The notes: generated by a model not told the origin, from the sequence alone. DNA of 64,000 nt from Prochlorococcus sp. AG-363-N16 (GCA_003280135.1 QCFW01000005.1:1-64000); one strand, 5' to 3'. Positions 39,142-49,559 are shown, counted from the stretch's first letter. Program-made: numbers and translations.

Positions 39142-40344
39142 TCATTGTGAATCATGATTATTCAGTTGATCCACTGCAACTTCACACTCATCAATCAAAT
39201 CATTACAGCTAATTCCATTAACTTGAGCCAGCAAAGACAATGCTCCTGCTCCTACTCCTTCCTTAATGTAGCCAAGTTCATAATCATATAAGACCTTTCT
39301 AGAACTACTCTTAAAGCGCAAACCACTAGATACTCCCCAAATATCTATTCCATAGAAGTCTCCCATTAGAGAAATTAATTTAAAAAAAGAACTTTGAGAG
39401 TGGAGGTGTGAAGTTGATTCGTCTGCCAACCAAGCAGTAGTACCAACAACAACCTCATCTAAAAACTTGTTTCTTAACTTTAAATCAATAGAAGATAAAG
39501 CAAGTGCTAAAACAGCCAACATTTGACTGCCACCACCTAACAACACAGGCAACCCAGACTGCCTGGCACCTATTAATAATCCTGTGGCAAATGGTTGAAA
39601 AGGGTCTCCTATTGCAGCTAGCAAAGACTTAGGTAATGAATGTGGTCCTACACCTGCGCGTCTTAAACCACATTCAACCAGAGTTTTTTTCAACTCTATT
39701 GGTGGAATTCTAATACTTCCACTAACCCAGTCTCCTGCAGAAATACCTAAGCCCAATAAGACTGCTAATGCAGTAGTAGTTCCTCCTGGAACACATTCGC
39801 TAAGTACTAGAGGTTTCTCCAATTGCCTCCCCATAGAAAGTCCTTTTTCCCAAAGATCTTCCACACGTGCCATGCTCATAGCCTGACCAGTACTCACGCA
39901 ATTAGCAGGGCCTTGATATGGAACCTCAATAGGAATGAAAGGATAAGAAGGAACTTCATATAAACCAATTCCAAAAACCATTGGATTCAGATTTAACAAT
40001 TTAGAAGAGACATAACTAATTAACGCGGGTGAGACACCTGCAATCAAAGGAGGTAAGGGCCATTTAAATGATGAGCTAGGTCCTTTCAAAAAAAACTCGG
40101 CATCTGCAAGAGCTGTAAATCTTCTAGATTCAACAGTCGCTCCAGCAGCAGAAATACCTTTAACCTCAGCAGTTTTGGAACCTGCTAAAACCAAAATCAC
40201 ATTAATGTCATTTGCATAAGAGCTCCATGAAGAAACCCAACTATTAATCTTCGAGTCTGTTACACCAACACCAAACGCTTTGCATCCAAAAGGGAGGGAA
40301 GCATTTTGATGAGTATTAAATGTCTTGAAATACTTCAAATTCAA
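39142..40344 (-). CDS. cobT: CobT-like nicotinate-nucleotide phosphoribosyltransferase family protein
   Basis: Belongs to the CobT-like (TIGR00303) group, which activates the lower base in cobamide synthesis. It has 400 residues. Conserved parts include SECVPGGTTTALAVLLGLG, GDPFQPFATGLLIGA and PVLLGGGSQMLAVLAL, the Gly-rich phosphoribosyl/nucleotide region. The catalytic Glu normally near the C-terminus is not obvious to me. It starts within the last 4 bases of the DUF2232 gene, so the two are co-translated. In this organism it would serve pseudocobalamin synthesis. Confidence 0.85.
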   Translation of the reverse strand: MNLKYFKTFNTHQNASLPFGCKAFGVGVTDSKINSWVSSWSSYANDINVILVLAGSKTAEVKGISAAGATVESRRFTALADAEFFLKGPSSSFKWPLPPLIAGVSPALISYVSSKLLNLNPMVFGIGLYEVPSYPFIPIEVPYQGPANCVSTGQAMSMARVEDLWEKGLSMGRQLEKPLVLSECVPGGTTTALAVLLGLGISAGDWVSGSIRIPPIELKKTLVECGLRRAGVGPHSLPKSLLAAIGDPFQPFATGLLIGARQSGLPVLLGGGSQMLAVLALALSSIDLKLRNKFLDEVVVGTTAWLADESTSHLHSQSSFFKLISLMGDFYGIDIWGVSSGLRFKSSSRKVLYDYELGYIKEGVGAGALSLLAQVNGISCNDLIDECEVAVDQLNNHDSQ

Positions 40345-41021
40345 TCAAAAGAGATAAGCCGACTTAACAATCGAGGTGGGTCTGGCATATCAGCATTAAG
40401 CCTAGGAAAAACCCAAAACGCAACAGCATGTAGAGTTAAAACAAATACCAACTCTTGAAACAAAATTAATAACAAAGCAACAAATTGTACAAGTATCAAG
40501 TTAGTACTTAAAGGAAGACTAAATAGCTCAATAATTCTTTCAAGTAGAATTGCCCCTGCACGAGTAATAACAACCCAAAGATTTTCTCCAACCAAAATAG
40601 ACAACAAAAAAACTCTAATCAGAAAACCTAGAGTTCCAATAAAAGCACCAACACTCCAACTTATCCACCAATTCAACCTTCTAAACCATGTCCACCCCAA
40701 CCAAAGAGACAAAAAACCATAGGGAAATAAAACCAAAGGTCCCCTAATCGGTCCCATTAAGGCTATTAAAAGTAAAATAAGAAGAGAGATAGCTTCAAGT
40801 CCAGAACGAGGACCCTTTCGAACCTCCAATAATGCTATAGGTAAAGGCAAACAAAGTCTAAATAAAGCGCCTCCAATAGGTACATAATAAAGAGCTATCC
40901 AAATGAGGGCAGTTGTTGCAACCAAGTAAGATGTCTCAACCATTCTAATGGCTTGTCGCCTTGAAAGAGAATGCTTATGACTTTGTCTACTTTGTAGTAG
41001 GGAATTATTACTTCTATCCAA
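40341..41021 (-). CDS. DUF2232-type membrane protein
   Basis: Encodes 226 residues with about six hydrophobic helices. MVETSYLVATTALIWIALYY begins the membrane part, followed by a basic loop (LEVRKGPRSGLEAI) and long Leu/Ile-rich segments. The layout fits DUF2232 (YybS-like) proteins of cyanobacteria; their function is unknown, and some resemble substrate-binding parts of ECF vitamin transporters. It lies 2 bases after the upstream lipoprotein and overlaps the cobT-like gene. Confidence 0.75.
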   Translation of the reverse strand: MDRSNNSLLQSRQSHKHSLSRRQAIRMVETSYLVATTALIWIALYYVPIGGALFRLCLPLPIALLEVRKGPRSGLEAISLLILLLIALMGPIRGPLVLFPYGFLSLWLGWTWFRRLNWWISWSVGAFIGTLGFLIRVFLLSILVGENLWVVITRAGAILLERIIELFSLPLSTNLILVQFVALLLILFQELVFVLTLHAVAFWVFPRLNADMPDPPRLLSRLISFD

Positions 41022-41023
41022 AA

Positions 41024-41524
41024 CTAATCCCTTTCTCTAATACCAGATTGAGGAAGCGTGTCTTTCTCAAATCGCTCTATTTTTTCAACTTCAAAAATTA
41101 CCCCAGCCTCTCTCAATGCTTTAGTAACTGTTTCTGCAGGAGCAGAAGGGTTGGCGCCAGAAAGTCTCAAAATAATTCTATAAGGTTGAGGATTAAATCT
41201 AGAAAGCTGATAGTTAGAGTTAGAATTCTTTTTTTGTATAATTTTTTTTTCAGATTTTGTCATAAAAGACGTCCTCTTTTTATTTGATAGTACATTTGAA
41301 TTCGCCAACGATGGATTGACTAATAATTTCTCTTCTTCAGTTTTTTTATCCGGGGTCTGATCCACTAAAGTCTTAGAGTTACTATTTTCAAGAGGTGAGT
41401 CAAAACTATTAGCCAATTTTTTGGCAACTTCCGAATCAGCGCAAGAGTTCAGCGACAGGAAGCATATGAAAAAAGAAAAGATCTTTAGGAAGTTCCAAAT
41501 AAAACGTAAATCCTCCTTAATCAT
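41024..41524 (-). CDS. Hypothetical lipoprotein downstream of topA
   Basis: Encodes 166 residues. The N-terminus is a signal sequence ending in a lipobox-like FLSLNSC. A Lys/Ser/Asn-rich disordered middle is followed by a compact C-terminal domain (PYRIILRLSGANPSAPAETV, then TKALREAGVIFEVEKIERF). The start codon overlaps the topA stop by one base (TAATG), so it is translated from the topA message. The function is unknown. Confidence 0.7.
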   Translation of the reverse strand: MIKEDLRFIWNFLKIFSFFICFLSLNSCADSEVAKKLANSFDSPLENSNSKTLVDQTPDKKTEEEKLLVNPSLANSNVLSNKKRTSFMTKSEKKIIQKKNSNSNYQLSRFNPQPYRIILRLSGANPSAPAETVTKALREAGVIFEVEKIERFEKDTLPQSGIRERD

Positions 41525-44271
41525 TAATCTTCCGTAGATTTAATAATCCGAACAGTACTAGCTCTCAGCTTTCCTGATTTCGTTGTTGATGGCGACTTGG
41601 CTTTTTTAGTCGTTGTTGCTTTTTTAGTCGTTGTTGCTTTTTTAGTCGTTGTTGCTTTTTTAGTCGTTGTTTTTTTCCCTTTCACCTTGGTCTTCGTAGT
41701 CCTTTTCTTTGTTGACTTTTTAGTTGAGACTTTTGCTTCCAACAAAGCTATTGCTTCTTCTAAAGAGATATCCTCAGCCCCCTTACCTTCAGGCAAAGAA
41801 GCATTGACCTTACCTTGCTTAACATAAAGGCCATAAGGACCATCATAAACTTGAATATTCTCGTTACTGCCTTTAGGAGTGCCGAGATCTTTCAATGCGG
41901 TTCTGCCTCCTCTTCCACGTTTAGGCATAGCCAATAATTCAAGTGCTCTGTCAAAGCTAATTTGAAGTACATCATCATCCCCTTTAATAGATCTATAATC
42001 TTTCTCACCTTTACCTTTACTCCAAACTACATAAGGGCCAAAACGACCTAAGCCTGCTGAAACTTTTCCTCCTTCAGAATGCTCTCCCAATAGTCGAGGT
42101 AATTTCAAAAGACCAACTGCGTCATTCAGAGTTAGATCCTCGGGTTTAATTCCTTTGGGCAAGGAGGCTCTTTTAGGTTTTTGATTATCTTCTGTCACTT
42201 GTCCCCTTTGGACATATGGGCCATATTGACCAAATAATAAATATATCTCTTCACCCGTCTCATCATCCTGTCCTAAAGATTCTGGTTCATCAGACTTTTG
42301 TTTTAAAATAAGCTCTGCTTTCTCTTCATCTAAATCTGCCGGAGTTGTTTCTACTGGCAAAGTTGCCTTGATTAATTCTTCCCCACCATCATCCTTCAGC
42401 CGTTTAGATTCAAGATAAGCACCAAATCGGCCTATTCTAACTACACATGGTAAGCCTTCTAAAGTAATTGTTCTAGAAAGACCAGGGTCAATATCTCCTT
42501 CTTTTTTTTCAACTTGACTTTCGAGTCCTTGAGATCCTTTATAAAAATCATCTAGATATGGTAGCCATTGCGCCTTACCTGTAGAAATTTCATCTAATGT
42601 TAGTTCCATTCTTGCAGTAAATTTGGTATCAACAAGATCTGGGAAATGCTCTTCAAGTAGAGCCGTAACAGCAAATGCAGTAAAACTAGGAATCAAAGAA
42701 TTATTTTGTATAGAAGAATAACCTCTGTCAACGATAGTGCCAATAATACTTGCATATGTAGAAGGCCTGCCAATGCCTTCTTTCTCTAACATTTTCACTA
42801 AAGAGGCTTCACTAAAGCGAGCAGGAGGTTGAGTGTTATGAGATAACGCTTCTACATCTCTTACAGAAGGGCTATCACCCACCGAAACTGCAGGTAATAA
42901 AACTTCCTGTCCTTCTAGTGCCGCCTCAGGATCATCATTACCTTCTACATAAGCACGAAAGAAACCTGGAAAGTCAATTCTTTTACCTGATGCACGGAAC
43001 AAAGCATTCTCAACAGATACCTCAATGCTTAAAATAGTTAATTTTGCTTCGGCCATCTGACTAGCAACAGTGCGCTTCCAAATCAACTCATATAAAGCTA
43101 AATCTCTTCCATTCAATCCTGTATCATCTGGAATAATAAAAGTGGAGCCTGCAGGACGAATGGCTTCATGCGCTTCCTGTGCATTCCTTGATTTATTACT
43201 AAATTGTCTAATTGTTTTACTTAAATATTCTTTCCCATACCTCATTTCAACACACTTGCGTGATGCATTAAGCGCCTGCTCAGATAAATGAACAGAATCG
43301 GTTCTCATATATGTAATGAAGCCTCTTTCATATAAACCTTGAGCACATCTCATTGTTTCTCTCGCGGACAGCCTTAACTTTCGATTTGCTTCTTGCTGAA
43401 GAGTACTTGTTGTAAATGGAGGAACAGGTCTTCTAACTGTAGGTTTTTCTTCAACAGAGCTAATTGACCATTGACTAGATCGAAAAGCTTTCGAAAATTC
43501 TTTCGCTTCTTTTTCAATGATCAAACGAGAATTACTCTCTCTTTTCATTAATCCTGTTGAATCATCAAAGTCAATGCCGCTAGCAATCTTCTTACCTCCC
43601 AAGCTTATTAACTTTGCTTCAAAAGAGCTTCCATCTTTCTCAAGTATTGCTTTTAAATCCCAATAATTTGAAGTCCTAAAAGCTCGTCTTGCTCGTTCTC
43701 GTAATACAAGCAATCTCACTGCCACAGATTGAACTCTGCCTGCGGAAAGACCCCATGCAACTTTCTTCCATAAAAGTGGCGACAATGTATATCCAACAAG
43801 ACGGTCAAGAATTCTTCTGGTTTCCTGAGCGTGAACTAGCTCCATATCTAGATCTCTTGTTTTTAAAAGCGCATTAGAAATTGCATCTTTAGTAATTTCA
43901 TGAAAGACCATTCTTTTTACTGGAACCTTAGGATTTAAAAGTTGCAACAAATGCCAGCTAATACTCTCACCCTCTCTATCTTCATCAGTTGCCAACAAAA
44001 GCTCATCAGCTTCCTTTAAAGCGGATTTCAATTCTCTTACTATCTTTTTCTTATTTTTAGGAATTACATATAAAGGTTCAAAGTTAGAGCCTGTGTTAAC
44101 TCCAAGACTTGCCCATTTCTCTCCCTTTTGAGCAGGTGGGACTTCACTTGCACTATTTGGGAGATCTCTAACATGTCCCATAGATGCAACTACTTGAAAG
44201 CCCTTGGGAAGAAAGGCTTTTATGGTTCTCGCCTTTGTAGGGCTCTCAACAATAACCAAAGTTTGCGCCAT
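41524..44271 (-). CDS. topA: DNA topoisomerase I
   Basis: Type IA topoisomerase that relaxes negative supercoils, 915 residues. It has an N-terminal Toprim domain (TLVIVESPTKARTI, TDEDREGESISW), DRLVGYTLSPLLWKKVAWGL with GRVQSVAVRL, and the catalytic Tyr in RGFITYMRTDSV. Three C-terminal GRFGPY-type repeats (RIGRFGAYLE, LFGQYGPYVQRG, GLGRFGPYVV) replace the zinc fingers of the E. coli enzyme, as in other cyanobacteria. A very basic Lys/Thr-rich tail ends the protein. It diverges from ndhB. Confidence 0.97.
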   Translation of the reverse strand: MAQTLVIVESPTKARTIKAFLPKGFQVVASMGHVRDLPNSASEVPPAQKGEKWASLGVNTGSNFEPLYVIPKNKKKIVRELKSALKEADELLLATDEDREGESISWHLLQLLNPKVPVKRMVFHEITKDAISNALLKTRDLDMELVHAQETRRILDRLVGYTLSPLLWKKVAWGLSAGRVQSVAVRLLVLRERARRAFRTSNYWDLKAILEKDGSSFEAKLISLGGKKIASGIDFDDSTGLMKRESNSRLIIEKEAKEFSKAFRSSQWSISSVEEKPTVRRPVPPFTTSTLQQEANRKLRLSARETMRCAQGLYERGFITYMRTDSVHLSEQALNASRKCVEMRYGKEYLSKTIRQFSNKSRNAQEAHEAIRPAGSTFIIPDDTGLNGRDLALYELIWKRTVASQMAEAKLTILSIEVSVENALFRASGKRIDFPGFFRAYVEGNDDPEAALEGQEVLLPAVSVGDSPSVRDVEALSHNTQPPARFSEASLVKMLEKEGIGRPSTYASIIGTIVDRGYSSIQNNSLIPSFTAFAVTALLEEHFPDLVDTKFTARMELTLDEISTGKAQWLPYLDDFYKGSQGLESQVEKKEGDIDPGLSRTITLEGLPCVVRIGRFGAYLESKRLKDDGGEELIKATLPVETTPADLDEEKAELILKQKSDEPESLGQDDETGEEIYLLFGQYGPYVQRGQVTEDNQKPKRASLPKGIKPEDLTLNDAVGLLKLPRLLGEHSEGGKVSAGLGRFGPYVVWSKGKGEKDYRSIKGDDDVLQISFDRALELLAMPKRGRGGRTALKDLGTPKGSNENIQVYDGPYGLYVKQGKVNASLPEGKGAEDISLEEAIALLEAKVSTKKSTKKRTTKTKVKGKKTTTKKATTTKKATTTKKATTTKKAKSPSTTKSGKLRASTVRIIKSTED
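41600..41671 (-). repeat. 18-bp tandem repeat in the topA tail
   Basis: Four direct copies of an 18-base unit (plus-strand GCTTTTTTAGTCGTTGTT) encode ATTTKK repeats in the basic C-terminus. Identity at DNA level suggests recent expansion, with copy number likely to vary between strains. A 76-codon frame on the opposite strand is an artefact of this repeat. Confidence 0.85.
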
Positions 44272-44406
44272 AGGCTAAAAATAATCATTCTTCATCTTTA
44301 TCGCATCATTGCCCAAAATGCATACACCTTTTGAATATCTAAGGCATAATTCATAACATCGCTAGAGTTAGAACCCTGGCATTTTTTTTATAAAATTTTT
44401 CCCGAA

Positions 44407-45972
44407 ATGGGTGCAATCCCTATTATTGCCGAAGTCATGGCAGCTCCTGGAGAACTTTTAAGCCTTTCACTAAATGCAAAGGCAATTGCTCCCGAAGGTT
44501 TTGTTCTGTTTTCTTTAATTGGAACTTTACTTGTAGATCTGGCTGGGGAAAAAACTGCAGCAAAATGGTCACCTCCAATTTGCTATTTAGGTCTTGGCTC
44601 TGCACTGTTAATACTTGCATTGCAATGGAATGCCATCCCAGAAAGTGCTTTTTTAGGTGCTTTCTATTCTGACAACCTCGGCATTGCTTTCAGATCAGTT
44701 GTAGCTCTTTCAACCCTTATTTCATTATTAATTAGCTGGAGATATGCAGAGCAAAGTGGTAGTCCTGTTGGTGAATATGCCGCAATATTGCTTGCTGCAA
44801 CACTAGGAGGAATGCTTCTTTGTGGTTCAACAGATCTAATAAGTATCTTTATTTCTCTCGAAACGCTTTCTGTAGCAAGCTATCTCTTATCCGGTTATAT
44901 GAAACGAGATGCTAGAAGTTCAGAAGCTGCTCTTAAATATCTTTTAGTAGGTTCGGCTGCAGCTGCAGTATTTCTTTATGGAGCATCTCTTTTATATGGG
45001 ATCAGTGGCTCAACAAATTTAGAAGAAATTGGATTGACACTTACTGGTAGTCCCTCACCAATAGCTGCATTAGCACTGGTTTTTATACTAGCTACAGTTG
45101 CATTCAAAATTGCTGCAGTTCCATTCCATCAGTGGACTCCTGATGTTTATGAAGGTTCTCCAACACCAGTAGTTGCATTTCTTTCAGTTGGTTCAAAAGC
45201 AGCAGGGTTTGCTCTTGCAATAAGACTATTGGTTGGCTGCTTTAACGCTTTTGATAATCAGTGGAAATTACTCTTTACTGTTCTTGCAGTATTAAGCATG
45301 AGCCTAGGAAATATTGTTGCTCTAGCCCAAACATCAATGAAAAGAATGCTTGCCTATAGCTCCATTGGTCAAGCAGGTTTTGTAATGATTGGACTTGTCT
45401 GTGGAACAGAAGATGGATATGCAGCGATGGTGCTTTATATGGCTGCATATCTCTTTATGAATCTTGGTGCTTTTGCTTGCATTATTCTTTTTTCCCTCCG
45501 CACAGGAAGCGATCGAATTTCAGATTATGCAGGACTTTATCAAAAAGACCCTTTAATAACATTAGGTTTAAGCTTATGTCTTCTTTCCTTAGGAGGAATC
45601 CCTCCAATGCTTGGATTTTTCGGGAAAATATACCTATTTTTTGCTGGCTGGGCCGATGGACAATATTTATTAGTAATTGTAGGACTAATAACTTCAGTAA
45701 TCTCAATTTATTATTATATTTCAGTTATCAAAATGATGGTTGTGAAAGAACCACAAGAAGCATCTGAACTAGTTAAAGAGTATCCATTAATAAAATGGAA
45801 CACAGTAGGGTTACCACCTCTTAGAGTCGCATTACTAACTTGTGTTTTTGCTACCGCCGTAGGAGGAGTACTTTCAAATCCTCTCTTTACTTGGGCTAAT
45901 AATGCAGTTTCAGGAACTCCCATACTTCAAAATGCCCTAACAACTATTGCTGACAAAGGAACTTTTGGTTAA
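44407..45972 (+). CDS. ndhB: NAD(P)H-quinone oxidoreductase subunit 2 (NDH-1 NdhB)
   Basis: Proton-pumping membrane subunit of the photosynthetic/respiratory NDH-1 complex, 521 residues and about fourteen helices. Family hallmarks include [19 protein letters not shown], the [16 protein letters not shown] helix, [20 protein letters not shown] and [19 protein letters not shown]. It diverges from topA over 135 bases. The downstream ABC ATPase frame overlaps its 3' end. Confidence 0.97.
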   Translation: MGAIPIIAEVMAAPGELLSLSLNAKAIAPEGFVLFSLIGTLLVDLAGEKTAAKWSPPICYLGLGSALLILALQWNAIPESAFLGAFYSDNLGIAFRSVVALSTLISLLISWRYAEQSGSPVGEYAAILLAATLGGMLLCGSTDLISIFISLETLSVASYLLSGYMKRDARSSEAALKYLLVGSAAAAVFLYGASLLYGISGSTNLEEIGLTLTGSPSPIAALALVFILATVAFKIAAVPFHQWTPDVYEGSPTPVVAFLSVGSKAAGFALAIRLLVGCFNAFDNQWKLLFTVLAVLSMSLGNIVALAQTSMKRMLAYSSIGQAGFVMIGLVCGTEDGYAAMVLYMAAYLFMNLGAFACIILFSLRTGSDRISDYAGLYQKDPLITLGLSLCLLSLGGIPPMLGFFGKIYLFFAGWADGQYLLVIVGLITSVISIYYYISVIKMMVVKEPQEASELVKEYPLIKWNTVGLPPLRVALLTCVFATAVGGVLSNPLFTWANNAVSGTPILQNALTTIADKGTFG

Positions 45973-46663
45973 GAACACAATCACACATAATCCAGTAGCA
46001 AAGCTTCTAAAAGTATCCAAGTTTTATGGTCATGGAGATCTTCTGGTCAAAGCCTTAGACGAAGTAAATCTTGAAGTAAACAAAGGAGATTATCTTGCAG
46101 TCATGGGAGCTAGTGGCTCAGGGAAAAGCACAGCAATGAACATTTTAGGCTGTTTAGATAAACCCACTAAAGGAAGTTATCAGTTAAATGGCCTTTCAGT
46201 AGAAAATCTTGATGACGATGCCCTTGCAGATTTACGAAATAAAGAATTGGGTTTTGTCTTTCAACAATTCCATCTCCTCCAGGATGCAACTGCATTAGAA
46301 AATGTAATGCTTCCGATGATTTATGCATCTATACCTCCAGACGAAAGAAAAATACTGGCAGAAAAAGCTTTAGAGAGAGTAGGGCTTCATGAAAGAATGC
46401 AAAACCGACCCAATCAACTTTCTGGAGGACAACAACAAAGAGTCGCCATAGCAAGAGCAATTATCAATCAACCCTCCTTATTACTTGCCGACGAGCCAAC
46501 TGGTGCTCTTGATTCAAGTACTACTGAAGATGTCTTGAGATTATTTGACGAGTTGCATGATCAAGGGATAACCATAGTACTTGTAACTCATGAGGATGAA
46601 GTTGCTAAAAGAGCCCAAAAAGTAGCAAAGTTTAAAGACGGTAAGATTATTGAAATCTCTTAA
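45947..46663 (+). CDS. LolD/MacB-type ABC transporter ATP-binding protein
   Basis: ATPase of the MacB/LolD/DevA class, 238 residues from a TTG inside the ndhB end; a second TTG at 45965 is equally possible because the conserved part begins only at [13 protein letters not shown]. It has Walker [10 protein letters not shown], signature [12 protein letters not shown], Walker [13 protein letters not shown] and [13 protein letters not shown]. Such ATPases pair with FtsX-like permeases for lipoprotein or exporter work, but no permease gene is adjacent. Translation is probably coupled to ndhB. Confidence 0.9.
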   Translation: MLTKELLVKNTITHNPVAKLLKVSKFYGHGDLLVKALDEVNLEVNKGDYLAVMGASGSGKSTAMNILGCLDKPTKGSYQLNGLSVENLDDDALADLRNKELGFVFQQFHLLQDATALENVMLPMIYASIPPDERKILAEKALERVGLHERMQNRPNQLSGGQQQRVAIARAIINQPSLLLADEPTGALDSSTTEDVLRLFDELHDQGITIVLVTHEDEVAKRAQKVAKFKDGKIIEIS

Positions 46664-46682
46664 AAAAGACCTAATTTAAAGT

Positions 46683-47441
46683 TTAATCCCAACGATATAA
46701 AGACTTGGCATCACAACCATTCTTTAGGATTAGTGAACCATCAGAGTTCAAACCTTCGATGTCCCAAGTTTTTCCAGTTTTAGAATCATAAAAGTGTCTT
46801 ACATAAAGAAGTTTTTCTGCTTCCCTGCAAAGAGATTGATTATCATTTAAAAGAGAAATTACATTTTCTAAAGAAATCAATATTTTCGAAGTCCATTCAG
46901 TAACTGAAATATTCTTTTGACCCAATACTTGAGTCAAGCTGATTGCCTCTGTAGATACAGGGTTTCGAACATTTAGGCCTATACCAATACGAGCAGATTG
47001 AATAATTCCTCCTCTACTAATAACCCTAGGCAAAAAACCAGCCAACTTCTTCTGAGAAACCATTAAGTCATTAGGCCACTTTAACGATACAGGAATACGA
47101 CTACCATGAAGCATCTTTGCGACTGCAACTGCAACTGCCAATCCAAATAGTCCTGTAGAACGAACTGGGGCACCAAGAGGGATTGCAGCACTTAACCATA
47201 TCCCTCCTTTAGGTGAACTCCATTTACGATCATATTGTCCCTTACCAAATCTCTGACGCGCCGCCAAAACCACCCGTGGGGAATCATTGATCCAAGGGTT
47301 TTCTTCTAGCCATTGAGAAAGGAGCTTCTCTGTGCTTGCACAGACAGGTTTATAGCGGATCTGCCATGCCTTTGATGAATTATGAGCTTTTAGTGCACTA
47401 GCAATTAAAGCAGCTCCAGTAGAAGGTAATGCTTTGAACAT
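46683..47441 (-). CDS. birA: Biotin--[acetyl-CoA-carboxylase] ligase
   Basis: Attaches biotin to the carboxyl carrier protein of acetyl-CoA carboxylase. It has 252 residues, with the ligase-only layout and no DNA-binding N-terminus. Motifs are RQRFGKGQYDRKWSSPKGG (biotinyl-AMP loop, a variant of GRGRxGRxW), KWPNDLMVSQKKLAGFLP and RIGIGLNVRNP. It converges on the ABC ATPase. Confidence 0.93.
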   Translation of the reverse strand: MFKALPSTGAALIASALKAHNSSKAWQIRYKPVCASTEKLLSQWLEENPWINDSPRVVLAARQRFGKGQYDRKWSSPKGGIWLSAAIPLGAPVRSTGLFGLAVAVAVAKMLHGSRIPVSLKWPNDLMVSQKKLAGFLPRVISRGGIIQSARIGIGLNVRNPVSTEAISLTQVLGQKNISVTEWTSKILISLENVISLLNDNQSLCREAEKLLYVRHFYDSKTGKTWDIEGLNSDGSLILKNGCDAKSLYRWD

Positions 47442-47520
47442 TATTTAGTTAATGTCATAATTTCTTCAAACTCATTCAGCTTAGGGAAATTACTCATCTA
47501 AACTTCCAAAAGAATCCCTC

Positions 47521-48028
47521 TTGAAAGAATCTGAACCAAAATCAATTTTCGATAGATTTCAAAAAAAACAACCCTTCATCTTTACTTAAATGTCTAGATG
47601 CATTAAACAGCGACTTCAAAAAAAATCAGAAAATAGCTTCTTTATGGAAAGATTGGCCTAAAATTGCTGGTGAACAACTTTCTCCACATTGCACTCCTCT
47701 AAGTCTTTATAAAAACATTCTAGTAGTGGGTGCCAATCATCCTCAATGGATACAAGCTCTAATCTTTAATAAACCACAACTATTAAAAGCGCTAAAAGAA
47801 AAAGGCCATGACATTAAGGATATAAAAATAAGAAATTATTTTCAAAAGAAAAACCCCAAAGCTCATGCTGAAAAAGAAGTTTGGGCAAATCACCCAAGCA
47901 GAATTGATATTCATGGGACTTCTCAATGCTCTGTTTGCAATCTTCCTGCACCTTCAGGAGAAATATCTTTATGGGGCAAATGTGGACTATGCAGAAGAAA
48001 AGATTTATCCACGAAAAATAATTATTAG
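47521..48028 (+). CDS. DciA-like (DUF721) protein with apparent frameshift
   Basis: The intact downstream part reads LWKDWPKIAGEQLSPHCTPL, VVGANHPQWIQALIF and a C-terminal zinc-ribbon-like Cys pattern (CSVCNLP, CGLCRRK). The first block and VVGANHPQW fit DUF721, the DciA family associated with loading replicative helicase. A frame from the TTG at 47521 gives KESEPKSIFDRFQKKQP, then must shift after the A8 tract (47561-47568) or the CCC that follows to reach PSSLLKCLDALNSDFKKNQK. The second frame has no ATG, GTG or TTG before 47726, which is too late for the domain. Either the gene is broken, or polymerase/ribosome slippage restores it, or the sequence has an error. Confidence 0.68.
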
Positions 48029-48735
48029 CCTCTAGGTTTCTCCATCAATAAAATTCCCATTTGACCTCTCGCAAGAAGTTGATATCGAACATTTTCAAAA
48101 CCTGCATCAATAGCAATTTGTTTTTGAACAGTTCCATTAGGAAAATTTTGCAAACTTGACTCTATATACTCATATTCTTTCTTAAGTTTAAACAAAGAGG
48201 CTATAGGTACTACAATTAACCGTAAATATACTTTCTGAAATAATGGATTTATTGATCCGTTTTCAAAAGAGTTAAAATCTAAAATGCCCGCCCTTCCTCC
48301 AGGCTTTAAAAGCCTATAGACTTCTTTGATGCCTTCTTTAGTGTTACTTAAATTCCTAAGCCCATAAGCCATAACGACCCCATTAAATGAATTTCTAGGC
48401 AAGCAATTCTCTAAAACATCTTGTTTAATAAAAGTTATTTGAAACTCTTTTTCTTTTATCACTCTTTTCTTAGCCAAAGCTAATTGATGAGAAGAGAAAT
48501 CAATCCCTAAAACATTCCCTTTTGGCTTCAAGTATCTTGCTATTAATACTGTCAAGTCCCCTGTACCGCAGCATAGGTCAATCCATTTCTCCCCTGGTAT
48601 AGGTTGCAAAAACTTCAAAAGCTTTCTTTTCCAAATTCTATGTAATCCGAAACTCAACAAATCATTTAAAAAATCATACCTTGGAGCAATTTTGTTAAAA
48701 AGTTCTTCTATTTTTCCTGGCATTAGACGATTCAT
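48025..48735 (-). CDS. menG: Demethylphylloquinone/ubiquinone-type C-methyltransferase
   Basis: SAM-dependent methyltransferase of the UbiE/MenG family, which in cyanobacteria methylates 2-phytyl-1,4-naphthoquinone to phylloquinone for photosystem I. It has 236 residues. Motifs: FNKIAPRYDFLNDLLSFGLH, the SAM-binding WIDLCCGTGDLTVLIA, VVMAYGLRNLSN and LKPGGRAGILDFN. It overlaps the 3' end of the convergent DUF721 gene by 4 bases, and follows hisF in the same direction. Confidence 0.93.
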   Translation of the reverse strand: MNRLMPGKIEELFNKIAPRYDFLNDLLSFGLHRIWKRKLLKFLQPIPGEKWIDLCCGTGDLTVLIARYLKPKGNVLGIDFSSHQLALAKKRVIKEKEFQITFIKQDVLENCLPRNSFNGVVMAYGLRNLSNTKEGIKEVYRLLKPGGRAGILDFNSFENGSINPLFQKVYLRLIVVPIASLFKLKKEYEYIESSLQNFPNGTVQKQIAIDAGFENVRYQLLARGQMGILLMEKPRG

Positions 48736-48788
48736 AAAAACCGTAATTTAAAGATAAAAATAATCCATTTAAATTACCTAAAAATCTA

Positions 48789-49559
48789 TTATTCAAGTGG
48801 TCTTACATATATTTTATTTACCAATAAATATTTTTTTATCTGCTCAATAGTTAACTGGCCATCATGCAAAAGAGATGCTAAGAGCGCAGCCGAGGCCTTT
48901 CCTTTACTAAATGCATCAAGAATGTGTTCAAGCTTTCCGGCACCCCCAGATGCGATTACAGGTATGTTTACGGCCTCTGAAATAGTGCTTGTAAGATCTA
49001 TGTCATAACCATTTTGAGTCCCATCTCCATCCATAGACGTTAAAAGTATTTCACCTGCTCCTAGAGAAGCTCCTTTTTTAGCCCATTCCAAAACATCTAA
49101 TCCTGTATTTTCTCGACCCCCCTTGACATAAACATCCCACCCAAGCGAACCAGAAAGTTTCCTTTTTGCATCTATTGCTAGAACAATACATTGGGAACCA
49201 AAGTGGTTTGAACCAATTGATATCAGTTCAGGATGTTTAACAGCAGCAGAATTCAAGCTAACTTTATCTGCTCCAGCTCTTAACAATTCTCTAATCCCAT
49301 CAACAGAGCTAATACCCCCACCAACAGTAAATGGAATAGTTACAGATTCAGCAGTCCTACGAACAATATCTAACAACGTTGCTCTTCCTTCATGGCTAGC
49401 AGCTATATCAAGAAAAACCAATTCATCTGCTCCAGCAAGACTATACCTAGAAGCAAGTTCGACAGGATCACCAGCATCTCTAAGGTCAATAAAGTTCACA
49501 CCTTTTACAACTCGTCCGTTCGCAACATCAAGACATGGGATTAATCTTTGGGCAACCAT
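48789..49559 (-). CDS. hisF: Imidazole glycerol phosphate synthase subunit HisF
   Basis: Cyclase subunit that forms imidazole glycerol phosphate and AICAR in histidine synthesis. The preferred start is the ATG at 49559 ([20 protein letters not shown]), as in the family; an earlier ATG at 49595 would add 12 unusual residues. It contains [29 protein letters not shown] and [13 protein letters not shown], including the paired phosphate-binding loops. The length of 256 residues is normal. Confidence 0.96.
   Translation of the reverse strand: MVAQRLIPCLDVANGRVVKGVNFIDLRDAGDPVELASRYSLAGADELVFLDIAASHEGRATLLDIVRRTAESVTIPFTVGGGISSVDGIRELLRAGADKVSLNSAAVKHPELISIGSNHFGSQCIVLAIDAKRKLSGSLGWDVYVKGGRENTGLDVLEWAKKGASLGAGEILLTSMDGDGTQNGYDIDLTSTISEAVNIPVIASGGAGKLEHILDAFSKGKASAALLASLLHDGQLTIEQIKKYLLVNKIYVRPLE

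Noticed and set aside
41597-41827. Hydrophobic plus-strand frame (FLVVVAFLVVV) opposite the topA tail
   Set aside because: It is the complement of the Lys/Thr repeat of TopA, and its regularity comes from the 18-base repeat.
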